A DNA stretch of 64,000 nucleotides, taken from NCBI GenBank assembly GCA_964036045.1, contig OZ038381.1, positions 153,964,352 to 154,028,351 of the forward strand. The letters are read 5' to 3'. Source of the DNA: Eutreptiella sp. 'Long Island Sound 2002' (taxonomy: Eukaryota > Euglenozoa > Euglenophyceae > Eutreptiales > Eutreptiaceae). The first letter of the stretch is position 1, and every line of letters begins with the position of its first letter. The translations under genes and the position numbers were made by a program. Positions 34,691 through 45,299 of this stretch are shown here, piece after piece. The notes beneath the pieces are model-generated. The model had not been told where the DNA came from and did not search any database. It saw only the letters and a program-made list of their open reading frames with translations.

Positions 34691-36478
34691 AGGGCACGTG
34701 CAGGGCATTGGGGGAGGAGTATAGGAAGGGCACGTACAGGGCATTGGGGGAGGAGTATAGGAAGGGCACGTGCAGGGCATTGGGGGAGGAGTATAGGAAG
34801 GGCATGTGCAGGGCATTGGGGGAGGAGTATAGGAAGGGCACGTGCACGGCATTGCGGGAGGAGTATAGGAAGGGCACATGCAGGGCATTGGGGGGGGAGT
34901 ATAGGAAGGGCACGTGCAGGGCATTGGGGGAGGAGTGGAGGAAGGGCACGTGCAGGGCATTGGGGGAGGAGTATAGGAAGGGCACATGCAGGGCATTGGG
35001 GGAGGAGTATAGGAAGGGCACATGCAGGGCATTGGGGGAGGAGTATAGGAAGGGCACGTGCAGGGCATTGGGGGAGGAGTATAGGAAGGGCACATGCAGG
35101 GCATTGGGGGAGGGGTATAGGAAGGGCACATACAGGGCATTGGGGGAGGAGTATAGGAAGGGCACGTGCAGGGCATTGGGGGAGGAGTATAGGAAGGGCA
35201 CGTGCAGGGCATTGGGGGAGGAGTATAGGAAGGGCACGTGCAGGGCATTGGGGGAGGAGTATAGGAAGGGCACGTGCAGGGCATTGCAGGAGGAGTATAG
35301 GAAGGGCACATGCAGGGCATTGGGGGAGGAGTATAGGAAGGGCACGTGCAGGGCATTGGGGGGGGAGTATAGGAAGGGCACGTGCAGGGCATTGCGGGAG
35401 GAGTATAGGAAGGGCACGTGCAGGGCATTGGGGGAGGAGTATAGGAAGGGCACGTGCACGGCATTGGGGGAGGAGTATAGGAAGGGCACGTGCAGGGCAT
35501 TGGGGGAGGAGTATAGGAAGGGCACATGCAGGGCATTGGGGGAGGAGTATAGGAAGGGCACGTGCAGGGCATTGGGGGAGGAGTATAGGAAGGGCACATG
35601 CAGGGCATTGGGGGAGGAGTATAGGAAGGGCACGTGCAGGGCATTGGGGGAGGAGTATAGGAAGGGCACATGCAGGGCATTGGGGGAGGAGTATAGGAAG
35701 GGCACGTGCAGGGCATTGGGGGAGGAGTATAGGAAGGGCACATGCAGGGCATTGGGGGAGGAGTATAGGAAGGGCACATGCACGGCATTGGGGGAGGAGT
35801 ATAGGAAGGGCACGTGTAGGGCATTGGGGGCGGGGTATAGGAAGGGCACATGCAGGGCATTGGAGGAGGAGTATAGGAAGGGCACGTGCAGGGCATTGGG
35901 GGAGGAGTATAGGAAGGGCACGTGCAGGGCATTGGCGGAGGAGTATAGGAAGGGCACATGCAGGGCATTGGGGGAGGAGTATAGGAAGGGCACGTGCAGG
36001 GCATTGGGGGAGGAGTATAGGAAGGGCACGTGCAGGGCATTGGGGGAGGAGTATAGGAAGGGCACGTGCAGGGCATTCGGGGAGGAGTATAGGAAGGGCA
36101 CGTGCAGGGCATTGGGGGAGGAGTATAGGAAGGGCACGTGCAGGGCATTGGGGGAGGAGTATAGGAAGGGCACGTGCAGGGCATTGGGGGAGGAGTATAG
36201 GAAGGGCACGTGCAGGGCATTGGGGGAGGAGTATAGGAAGGGCACGTGCAGGGCATTGGGGGGGGAGTATAGGAAGGGCACATGCAGGGCATTGGGGGAG
36301 GAGTATAGGAAGGGCACGTGCAGGGCATTGCGGGAGGAGTATAGGAAGGGCACATGCAGGGCATTGGGGGAGGAGTATAGGAAGGGCACGTGCAGGGCAT
36401 TGGGGGAGGAGTATAGGAAGGGCACATGCACGGCATTCGGGGAGGAGTATAGGAAGGGCACATGCAGGGCATTGGGGG
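34561..36478 (+). repeat. Duplication, 2,988-bp offset, copy 2
   Basis: Partner of 31573-33490, with CACGTACAGG at 34731, GAGTGGAGG at 34933, GGGCGGGGTATAGG at about 35829 and CACGGCATTCGGGG at 36429. Part of it also has a third copy at 36975-37940. Confidence 0.9.
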
Positions 36479-36974
36479 AGGAGTATAGGAAGGGCACGTG
36501 CAGGGCATTGGGGGAGGAGTATAGGAAGGGCACGTGCAGGGCATTGGGGGAGGAGTATAGGAAGGGCACATGCAGGGCATTGGGGGAGGAGTATAGGAAG
36601 GGCACGTGCAGGGCATTGGGGGAGGAGTATAGGAAGGGCACATGCAGGGCATTGGGGGAGGAGTATAGGAAGGGCACGTGCAGGGCATTGGGGGAGGAGT
36701 ATAGGAAGGGCACATGCAGGGCATTGGGGGAGGAGTATAGGAAGGGCACGTGCAGGGCATTGGGGGAGGAGTATAGGAAGGGCACGTGCAGGGCATTGGG
36801 GGAGGAGTATAGGAAGGGCACGTGCAGGGCATTGGGGGAGGAGTATAGGAAGGGCACATGCAGGGCATTGGGGGAGGAGTATAGGAAGGGCACGTGCAGG
36901 GCATTGGGGGAGGAGTATAGGAAGGGCACGTGCAGGGCATTGGGGGAGGAGTATAGGAAGGGCACATGCAGGGC

Positions 36975-37940
36975 ATTGGGGGAGGAGTATAGGAAGGGCA
37001 CGTGCAGGGCATTGGGGGAGGAGTATAGGAAGGGCACATGCAGGGCATTGGGGGAGGAGTATAGGAAGGGCACGTGCAGGGCATTGGGGGAGGAGTATAG
37101 GAAGGGCACATGCAGGGCATTGGGGGAGGAGTATAGGAAGGGCACGTGCAGGGCATTGGGGGAGGAGTATAGGAAGGGCACATGCAGGGCATTGGGGGAG
37201 GAGTATAGGAAGGGCACGTGCAGGGCATTGGGGGAGGAGTATAGGAAGGGCACATGCAGGGCATTGGGGGAGGAGTATAGGAAGGGCACATGCACGGCAT
37301 TGGGGGAGGAGTATAGGAAGGGCACGTGTAGGGCATTGGGGGCGGGGTATAGGAAGGGCACATGCAGGGCATTGGAGGAGGAGTATAGGAAGGGCACGTG
37401 CAGGGCATTGGGGGAGGAGTATAGGAAGGGCACGTGCAGGGCATTGGCGGAGGAGTATAGGAAGGGCACATGCAGGGCATTGGGGGAGGAGTATAGGAAG
37501 GGCACGTGCAGGGCATTGGGGGAGGAGTATAGGAAGGGCACGTGCAGGGCATTGGGGGAGGAGTATAGGAAGGGCACGTGCAGGGCATTCGGGGAGGAGT
37601 ATAGGAAGGGCACGTGCAGGGCATTGGGGGAGGAGTATAGGAAGGGCACGTGCAGGGCATTGGGGGAGGAGTATAGGAAGGGCACGTGCAGGGCATTGGG
37701 GGAGGAGTATAGGAAGGGCACGTGCAGGGCATTGGGGGAGGAGTATAGGAAGGGCACGTGCAGGGCATTGGGGGAGGAGTATAGGAAGGGCACGTGCAGG
37801 GCATTGCGGGAGGAGTATAGGAAGGGCACATGCAGGGCATTGGGGGAGGAGTATAGGAAGGGCACGTGCAGGGCATTGGGGGAGGAGTATAGGAAGGGCA
37901 CATGCACGGCATTCGGGGAGGAGTATAGGAAGGGCACATG
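36975..37940 (+). repeat. Third copy of the GGGCGGGGTATAGG block
   Basis: Repeats 35463-36464 at a 1,512-bp offset (42 units): GGGCGGGGTATAGG lies at 37341 here against 35829. By CACGGCATTCGGGG (37905) the offset has dropped to 1,476 (41 units), so one whole unit was lost in between. A later marker, GGGAACGTG at 38292, matches 33828 in the first copy at 4,464 bp (124 units). That agrees with the same one-unit loss from 4,500. Confidence 0.85.
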
Positions 37941-38340
37941 CAGGGCATTGGGGGAGGAGTATAGGAAGGGCACGTGCAGGGCATTGGGGGAGGAGTATAG
38001 GAAGGGCACGTGCAGGGCATTGGGGGAGGAGTATAGGAAGGGCACATGCAGGGCATTGGGGGAGGAGTATAGGAAGGGCACGTGCAGGGCATTGGGGGAG
38101 GAGTATAGGAAGGGCACATGCAGGGCATTGGGGGAGGAGTATAGGAAGGGCACGTGCAGGGCATTGGGGGAGGAGTATAGGAAGGGCACATGCAGGGCAT
38201 TGGGGGAGGAGTATAGGAAGGGCACGTGCAGGGCATTGGGGGAGGAGTATAGGAAGGGCACGTGCAGGGCATTGGGGGAGGAGTATAGGAAGGGAACGTG
38301 CAGGGCATTGGGGGAGGAGTATAGGAAGGGCACATGCAGG

Positions 38341-39050
38341 GCATTGGGGGAGGAGTATAGGAAGGGCACGTGCAGGGCATTGGGGGAGGAGTATAGGAAG
38401 GGCACGTGCAGGGCATTGGGGGAGGAGTATAGGAAGGGCACATGCAGGGCATTGGGGGAGGAGTATAGGAAGGGCACATGCAGGGCATTGGGGGAGGAGT
38501 ATAGGAAGGGCACGTGCAGGGCATTGGGGGAGGAGTATAGGAAGGGCACGTGCAGGGCATTGGGGGAGGAGTATAGGAAGGGCACGTGAAGGGCATTGGG
38601 GGAGGAGTATAGGAAGGGCACATGCAGGGCATTGCGGGAGGAGTATAGGAAGGGCACATGCAGGGCATTGGGGGAGGAGTATAGGAAGGGCACGTGCAGG
38701 GCATTGGGGGAGGAGTATAGGAAGGGCACGTGCAGGGCATTGCGGGAGGAGTATAGGAAGGGCACGTGCAGGGCATTGGGGGAGGAGTAGGGGAAGGGCA
38801 CGTGCAGGGCATTGGGGGAGGAGTATAGGAAGGGCACGTGCAGGGCATTGGGGGAGGAGTATAGGAAGGGCACGTGCAGGGCATTGGGGGAGGAGTATAG
38901 GAAGGGCACGTGCAGGGCATTGGGGGAGGAGTATAGGAAGGGCACGTGCAGGGCATTGGGGGAGGAGTATAGGAAGGGCACGTGCAGGGCATTGGGGGAG
39001 GAGTATAGGAAGGGCACGTGCAGGGCATTGGGGGAGGAGTATAGGAAGGG
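38341..39050 (+). repeat. 720-bp tandem duplication, copy 1
   Basis: Twenty units, line-by-line identical to 39061-39770. It includes the rare CACGTGAAGGGC (38583) and GAGTAGGGGAAGG (38785). The first difference appears near 39051 (CACGTG against CACATG at 39771). A further partial copy follows at 40441-41100. Confidence 0.92.
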
Positions 39051-39060
39051 CACGTGCAGG

Positions 39061-39770
39061 GCATTGGGGGAGGAGTATAGGAAGGGCACGTGCAGGGCAT
39101 TGGGGGAGGAGTATAGGAAGGGCACGTGCAGGGCATTGGGGGAGGAGTATAGGAAGGGCACATGCAGGGCATTGGGGGAGGAGTATAGGAAGGGCACATG
39201 CAGGGCATTGGGGGAGGAGTATAGGAAGGGCACGTGCAGGGCATTGGGGGAGGAGTATAGGAAGGGCACGTGCAGGGCATTGGGGGAGGAGTATAGGAAG
39301 GGCACGTGAAGGGCATTGGGGGAGGAGTATAGGAAGGGCACATGCAGGGCATTGCGGGAGGAGTATAGGAAGGGCACATGCAGGGCATTGGGGGAGGAGT
39401 ATAGGAAGGGCACGTGCAGGGCATTGGGGGAGGAGTATAGGAAGGGCACGTGCAGGGCATTGCGGGAGGAGTATAGGAAGGGCACGTGCAGGGCATTGGG
39501 GGAGGAGTAGGGGAAGGGCACGTGCAGGGCATTGGGGGAGGAGTATAGGAAGGGCACGTGCAGGGCATTGGGGGAGGAGTATAGGAAGGGCACGTGCAGG
39601 GCATTGGGGGAGGAGTATAGGAAGGGCACGTGCAGGGCATTGGGGGAGGAGTATAGGAAGGGCACGTGCAGGGCATTGGGGGAGGAGTATAGGAAGGGCA
39701 CGTGCAGGGCATTGGGGGAGGAGTATAGGAAGGGCACGTGCAGGGCATTGGGGGAGGAGTATAGGAAGGG
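39061..39770 (+). repeat. 720-bp tandem duplication, copy 2
   Basis: Partner of 38341-39050, with CACGTGAAGGGC at 39303 and GAGTAGGGGAAGG at 39505. Near-perfect identity of directly adjacent copies suggests a very recent event. Confidence 0.92.
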
Positions 39771-40440
39771 CACATGCAGGGCATTGGGGGAGGAGTATAG
39801 GAAGGGCCCGTGCAGGGCATTGGGGGAGGAGTATAGGAAGGGCACGTGCAGGGCATTGGGGGAGGAGTATAGGAAGGGCACGTGCAGGGCATTCGGGGAG
39901 GAGTATAGGAAGGGCACATGCAGGGCATTGGGGGAGGAGTAGGGGAAGGGCACGTGCAGGGCATTGGGGGAGGAGTATAGGAAGGGCACATGCAGGGCAT
40001 TGGGGGAGGAGTATAGGAAGGGCACATGCACGGCATTGGGGGAGGAGTATAGGAAGGGCACATGCAGGGCATTGGGGGAGGAGTATAGGAAGGGCACGTG
40101 CAGGGCATTCGGGGAGGAGTATAGGAAGGGCACATGCAGGGCATTGGGGGGGGAGTAGGGGAAGGGCACGTGCAGGGCATTGGGGGAGGAGTATAGGAAG
40201 GGCACATGCAGGGCATTGGGGGAGGAGTATAGGAAGGGCACATGCACGGCATTGGGGGAGGAGTATAGGAAGGGCACATGCAGGGCATTGGGGGAGGAGT
40301 ATAGGAAGGGCACGCGCAGGGCATTGGGGGAGGAGTATTGGAAGGGCACGTGCAGGGCATTGAGGGAGGAGTATAGGAAGGGCACGTGCAGGGCATTGGG
40401 GGAGGAGTATAGGAAGGGCACGTGCAGGGCATTGGGGGAG

Positions 40441-41100
40441 GAGTATAGGAAGGGCACATGCAGGGCATTGGGGGAGGAGTATAGGAAGGGCACGTGCAGG
40501 GCATTGGGGGAGGAGTATAGGAAGGGCACGTGCAGGGCATTGGGGGAGGAGTATAGGAAGGGCACGTGAAGGGCATTGGGGGAGGAGTATAGGAAGGGCA
40601 CATGCAGGGCATTGCGGGAGGAGTATAGGAAGGGCACATGCAGGGCATTGGGGGAGGAGTATAGGAAGGGCACGTGCAGGGCATTGGGGGAGGAGTATAG
40701 GAAGGGCACGTGCAGGGCATTGCGGGAGGAGTATAGGAAGGGCACGTGCAGGGCATTGGGGGAGGAGTAGGGGAAGGGCACGTGCAGGGCATTGGGGGAG
40801 GAGTATAGGAAGGGCACGTGCAGGGCATTGGGGGAGGAGTATAGGAAGGGCACGTGCAGGGCATTGGGGGAGGAGTATAGGAAGGGCACGTGCAAGGCAT
40901 TGGGGGAGGAGTATAGGAAGGGCACGTGCAGGGCATTGGGGGAGGAGTATAGGAAGGGCACGTGCAGGGCATTGGGGGAGGAGTATAGGAAGGGCACGTG
41001 CAGGGCATTGGGGGAGGGGTATAGGAAGGGCACATGCAGGGCATTGGGGGAGGAGTATAGGAAGGGCCCGTGCAGGGCATTGGGGGAGGAGTATAGGAAG
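40441..41100 (+). repeat. Third copy of the 720-bp block, 1,260-bp offset
   Basis: Matches 39181-39840 at 35 units' distance: CACGTGAAGGGC at 40563, GAGTAGGGGAAGG at 40765, and the very rare GGGCCCGTG at 41066, which corresponds to 39806. Two substitutions distinguish them (TGCAAGG near 40893 and GAGGGGTATAGG near 41017). Confidence 0.88.
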
Positions 41101-41938
41101 GGCACGTGCAGGGCATTGGGGGAGGAGTATAGGAAGGGCACATGCAGGGCATTGGGGGAGGAGTATAGGAAGGGCACGCACAGGGCATTGGGGGAGGAGT
41201 ATAGGAAGGGCACGTGCAGGGCATTGGGGGAGGAGTATAGGAAGGGCACATGCGGGGCATTGGGGGAGGAGTATAGGAAGGGCACGTGCAGGGCATTGGG
41301 GGAGGAGTATAGGAAGGGCACGTGCAGGGCATTGGGGGAGGAGTATAGGAAGGGCACGTGAAGGGCATTGGGGGGGGAGTATAGGAAGGGCACGTGCAGG
41401 GCATTGCGGGAGGAGTATAGGAAGGGCACGTGCAGGGCATTGGGGGAGGAGTATAGGAAGGGCACGTGCAGGGCATTGGGGGAGGAGTATAGGAAGGGCA
41501 CGTGAAGGGCATTGGGGGAGGAGTATAGGAAGGGCACGTGTAGGGGATTGCGGGAGGAGTATAGGAAGGGCACATGCAGGGCATTGGGGGAGGAGTATAG
41601 GAAGGGCACGTGCAGGGCATTGGGGGAGGAGTATAGGAAGGGCACGTGCAGGGCATTGCGGGAGGAGTATAGGAAGGGCACGTGCAGGGCATTGGGGGAG
41701 GAGTATAGGAAGGGCACGTGCAGGGCATTGGGGGAGGAGTATAGGAAGGGCACGTGCACGGCATTGGGGGAGGAGTATAGGAAGGGCACATGCAGGGCAT
41801 TGGGGGAGGAGTATAGGAAGGGCACGTGCAGGGCATTGGGGGAGGAGTATAGGAAGGGCACGTGCAGGGCATTGGGGGAGGAGTATAGGAAGGGCACGTG
41901 CAGGGCATTGGGGGAGGAGTATAGGAAGGGCACGTGCA

Positions 41939-41942
41939 GGCA
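41939..41942 (+). other. Single-base deletion, the only register break in array 1
   Basis: The unit junction CAGGGCATT is reduced to CAGGCATT. All GCATT starts checked before this point fit 1693 plus a multiple of 36, including 5401, 20161 and 30061; from here on all are shifted by one. The site coincides with the left edge of the perfect 720-bp duplication at 41941-43420. It moves the open GEEYRKGTCRAL frame into another frame. Confidence 0.95.
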
Positions 41943-42660
41943 TTGGGGGAGGAGTATAGGAAGGGCACGTGCAGGGCATTGGGGGAGGAGTATAGGAAGG
42001 GCACGTGCAGGGCATTGGGGGAGGAGTATAGGAAGGGCACATGCAGGGCATTGGGGGAGGAGTATAGGAAGGGCACATGCAGGGCATTGGGGGAGGAGTA
42101 TAGGAAGGGCACATGCAGGGCATTGGGGGAGGAGTATAGGAAGGGCACATGCAGGGCATTGGGGGAGGAGTATAGGAAGGGCACGCGCAGGGCATTGGGG
42201 GAGGAGTATAGGAAGGGCACATGCAGGGCATTGGGGGAGGAGTATAGGAAGGGCACATGCAGGGCATTGGGGGAGGAGTATAGGAAGGGCACGTGCAGGG
42301 CATTGGGGGAGGAGTATAGGAAGGGCACGTGCAGGGCATTGGAGGAGGAGTATAGGAAGGGCACGTGCAGGGCATTGGGGGAGGAGTATAGGAAGGGCAC
42401 GTGCAGGGCATTGGGGGAGGAGTATAGGAAGGGCACGTGCAGGGCATTGGGGGAGGAGTATAGGAAGGGCACGTGCAGGGCATTGGGGGAGGAGTATAGG
42501 AAGGGCACGTGCAGGGCATTGGGGGAGGAGTATAGGAAGGGCACGTGCAGGGCATTGCGGGAGGAGTATAGGAAGGGCACATGCAGGGCATTGGGGGAGG
42601 AGTATAGGAAGGGCACGTGCAGGGCATTGGGGGAGGAGTATAGGAAGGGCACGTGCAGGG
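41941..42660 (+). repeat. Perfect 720-bp tandem duplication, copy 1
   Basis: Twenty units identical at every line compared to 42661-43380. Shared markers are CACGCGCAGG (42182), ATTGGAGGAGG (42339) and GCGGGAGG (42556). It begins at the one-base deletion. Confidence 0.93.
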
Positions 42661-43420
42661 CATTGGGGGAGGAGTATAGGAAGGGCACGTGCAGGGCATT
42701 GGGGGAGGAGTATAGGAAGGGCACGTGCAGGGCATTGGGGGAGGAGTATAGGAAGGGCACATGCAGGGCATTGGGGGAGGAGTATAGGAAGGGCACATGC
42801 AGGGCATTGGGGGAGGAGTATAGGAAGGGCACATGCAGGGCATTGGGGGAGGAGTATAGGAAGGGCACATGCAGGGCATTGGGGGAGGAGTATAGGAAGG
42901 GCACGCGCAGGGCATTGGGGGAGGAGTATAGGAAGGGCACATGCAGGGCATTGGGGGAGGAGTATAGGAAGGGCACATGCAGGGCATTGGGGGAGGAGTA
43001 TAGGAAGGGCACGTGCAGGGCATTGGGGGAGGAGTATAGGAAGGGCACGTGCAGGGCATTGGAGGAGGAGTATAGGAAGGGCACGTGCAGGGCATTGGGG
43101 GAGGAGTATAGGAAGGGCACGTGCAGGGCATTGGGGGAGGAGTATAGGAAGGGCACGTGCAGGGCATTGGGGGAGGAGTATAGGAAGGGCACGTGCAGGG
43201 CATTGGGGGAGGAGTATAGGAAGGGCACGTGCAGGGCATTGGGGGAGGAGTATAGGAAGGGCACGTGCAGGGCATTGCGGGAGGAGTATAGGAAGGGCAC
43301 ATGCAGGGCATTGGGGGAGGAGTATAGGAAGGGCACGTGCAGGGCATTGGGGGAGGAGTATAGGAAGGGCACGTGCAGGGCATTGGGGGAGGAGTATAGG
43401 AAGGGCACGTGCAGGGCATT
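42661..43420 (+). repeat. Perfect 720-bp tandem duplication, copy 2
   Basis: Adjacent copy with CACGCGCAGG at 42902, ATTGGAGGAGG at 43059 and GCGGGAGG at 43276. Identity ends at 43421, where an unusual unit (GAGGGGGAAGTATATGAAGG) begins. Confidence 0.93.
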
Positions 43421-44896
43421 GAGGGGGAAGTATATGAAGGGCACGTGCAGGGCATTGGGGGAGGAGTATAGGAAGGGCATGTGCAAGGCATTGGGGGAGG
43501 AGTATAGGAAGGGCACATGCAGGGCATTGGGGGAGGAGTATAGGAAGGGCACGTGCAGGGCATTGGGGGAGGAGTATAGGAAGGGCACGTGCAGGGCATT
43601 GGGGGAGGAGTATAGGAAGGGCACGTGCAGGGCATTGGGGGAGGAGTATAGGAAGGGCACGTGCAGGGCATTGGGGGAGGAGTATAGGAAGGGCACATGC
43701 AGGGCATTGGGGGAGGAGTATAGGAAGGGCACGTGCAGGGCATTGGGGGAGGAGTATAGGAAGGGCACGTGCAGGGCATTGGGGGAGGAGTATAGGAAGG
43801 GCACGTGCAGGGCATTGGGGGAGGAGTATAGGAAGGGCACGTGCAGGGCATTGGGGGAGGAGTATAGGAAGGGCACATGCAGGGCATTGGGGGAGGAGTA
43901 TAGGAAGGGCACGTGCAGGGCATTGGGGGAGGAGTAGAGGAAGGGCACGTGCAGGGCATTGGGGGAGGAGTATAGGAAGGGCACATGCAGGGCATTGGGG
44001 GAGGAGTATAGGAAGGGCACATGCAGGGCATTGGGGGAGGAGTATAGGAAGGGCACGTGCAGGGCATTGGGGGAGGAGTATAGGAAGGGCACGTGCAGGG
44101 CATTGGGGGAGCAGTATAGGAAGGGCACGTGCAGGGCATTGGGGGAGGAGTATAGGAAGGGCACATGCAGGGCATTGGGGGAGGAGTATAGGAAGGGCAC
44201 GTGCAGGGCATTGGGGGAGGAGTATAGGAAGGGCACATGCAGGGCATTGGGGGAGGAGTATAGGAAGGGCACATGCAGGGCATTGGGGGAGGAGTATAGG
44301 AAGGGCACATGCAGGGCATTGGGGGAGGAGTATAGGAAGGGCACATGCAGGGCATTGGGGGAGGAGTATAGGAAGGGCACATGCAGGGCATCGGGGGAGG
44401 AGTATAGGAAGGGCACATGCAGGGCATTGGGGGAGGAGTATAGGAAGGGCACATGCAGGGCATTGGGGGAGGAGTATAGGAAGGGCACGTGCAGGGCATT
44501 GGGGGAGGAGTATAGGAAGGGCACATGCAGGGCATTGGGGGAGGAGTATAGGAAGGGCACATACAGGGCATTGGGGGAGGAGTATAGGAAGGGCGTGTGC
44601 AGGGCATTGGGGGAGGAGTATAGGAAGGGCACGTGCAGGGCATTGGGGGAGGAGTATAGGAAGGGCACATGCAGGGCATTGGGGGAGGAGTATAGGAAGG
44701 GCACGTGCAGGGCATTGGGGGAGGAGTATAGGAAGGGCACGTGCAGGGCATTGGGGGAGGAGTATAGGAAGGGCAAATGCAGGGCATTGGGGGAGGAGTA
44801 TAGGAAGGGCACATGCAGGGCATTGGGGGAGGAGTATAGGAAGGGCACGTGCAGGGCATTGGGGGAGGAGTATAGGAAGGGCACGTGCAGGGCATT

Positions 44897-44922
44897 GGTT
44901 AGGTTAGGTTAGGTTAGTTGGG
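44897..44922 (+). repeat. TTAGG telomere-type tract at the end of array 1
   Basis: GG, then three perfect TTAGG (44899-44913), TTAG (44914-44917) and TTGGG (44918-44922). The tract starts seven bases into a 36-bp unit, and the preceding units are ordinary, not decayed. The G-rich strand is the plus strand, the orientation expected if a chromosome end had once lain to the right. TTAGG is the canonical telomere repeat of insects and many arthropods. Chance expansion from the GCATTGG end of the satellite unit is the alternative; the tract is too short to exclude it. Confidence 0.72.
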
Positions 44923-45103
44923 CCGTGCGGTATCGGCTGCCCGTGGGCTGCCTCTCGCTTTGCCGGTGGCGGCCTCCGGCGGACGCTAGGGCAGTCACCT
45001 CACCCTCAGGTGGCCCAGAGCGTGCTCGGGGTTCATCGCGTGCGCTGGCGCGTGCGCTTCGTGCTCTTCGTGCGCAGTGCTTGGCGCGGGCTCGGCGTCT
45101 TTT
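44923..45103. other. Non-repetitive segment between the TTAGG tract and the 22-bp block
   Basis: About 180 bp, CpG-rich, with no internal repeat and no recognisable gene or RNA. If the module repeats, this would be its proximal start; the matching part of the left module lies outside the window. A 707-codon frame starts at 45010 here and runs through the 22-bp and 228-bp repeats; I treat it as fortuitous. Confidence 0.6.
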
Positions 45104-45299
45104 CTTGTGCCTCCGCTGCGGACGTCTTATGCCCCCAGCGCGGAGGTCTTGTGCCTCCATGGCGGAGGTTTTGTGCCTCCACAACGGAGGTCTTGTGTCT
45201 CCACCGCGGAGGTGTTGTGCCTCCACCGCGGAGGTCTTGTGCCTCCACCGCGGAGGTCTTGTGCCTCCACAACGGAGGTCTTGTGCCTCCACCGCGGAG
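45104..45299. repeat. 22-bp tandem repeat block, right module
   Basis: Nine units starting at 45104, 45126, 45148, 45170, 45192, 45214, 45236, 45258 and 45280. The typical unit is CTTGTGCCTCCACCGCGGAG plus GT. Each holds CCTCC...GGAGG around a 5-nt centre (ACCGC, ATGGC, ACAAC); CCGCGG is a frequent palindrome. Aligned on TTGTGCC the unit matches the left-module 22-mer at 14 of 22 positions. The block ends GCGGAGTCTGACTGCTGCA, joining the GTYACCAA repeats. Confidence 0.93.

Larger units (their letters stand above)
1686..44898 (+). repeat. 36-bp satellite, array 1 (1,200 unit lengths, 43.2 kb)
   Basis: The unit starts GCATTGGGGGAGGAGTATAG and ends GAAGGGCACRTGCAGG, total 36 bp. Its composition is 18 G, 4 C, 9 A and 5 T, so the plus strand is 75% purine and has strong GC skew. 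The first GCATT is at 1693 and the last at 44892. That is 43,199 bp, or 1,200 units minus the single base missing at 41940/41941. The first unit is preceded by a partial unit (GTGCAGG, 1686-1692). The last is cut after GCATTGG where the TTAGG tract begins. Recurrent substitutions are position 30 G/A, position 7 G to C (GCGGGAG), position 18 T to G (TAG), position 16 T to C (CAT), position 28 A to G (CGCGTG) and position 35 G to A or C. There are no spacers, no embedded genes and no transposon. Confidence 0.99.

Noticed and set aside
1686-44898. CRISPR array, suggested by a 36-bp repeat length
   Set aside because: The units are directly adjacent with no unique spacers, there are no cas-like genes, and the context is eukaryotic satellite.
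44897-44922. Vertebrate-type (TTAGGG) telomere repeat
   Set aside because: The unit is five bases, TTAGG. Only the last step (TTGGG after TTAG) departs from it, and no TTAGGG is present.
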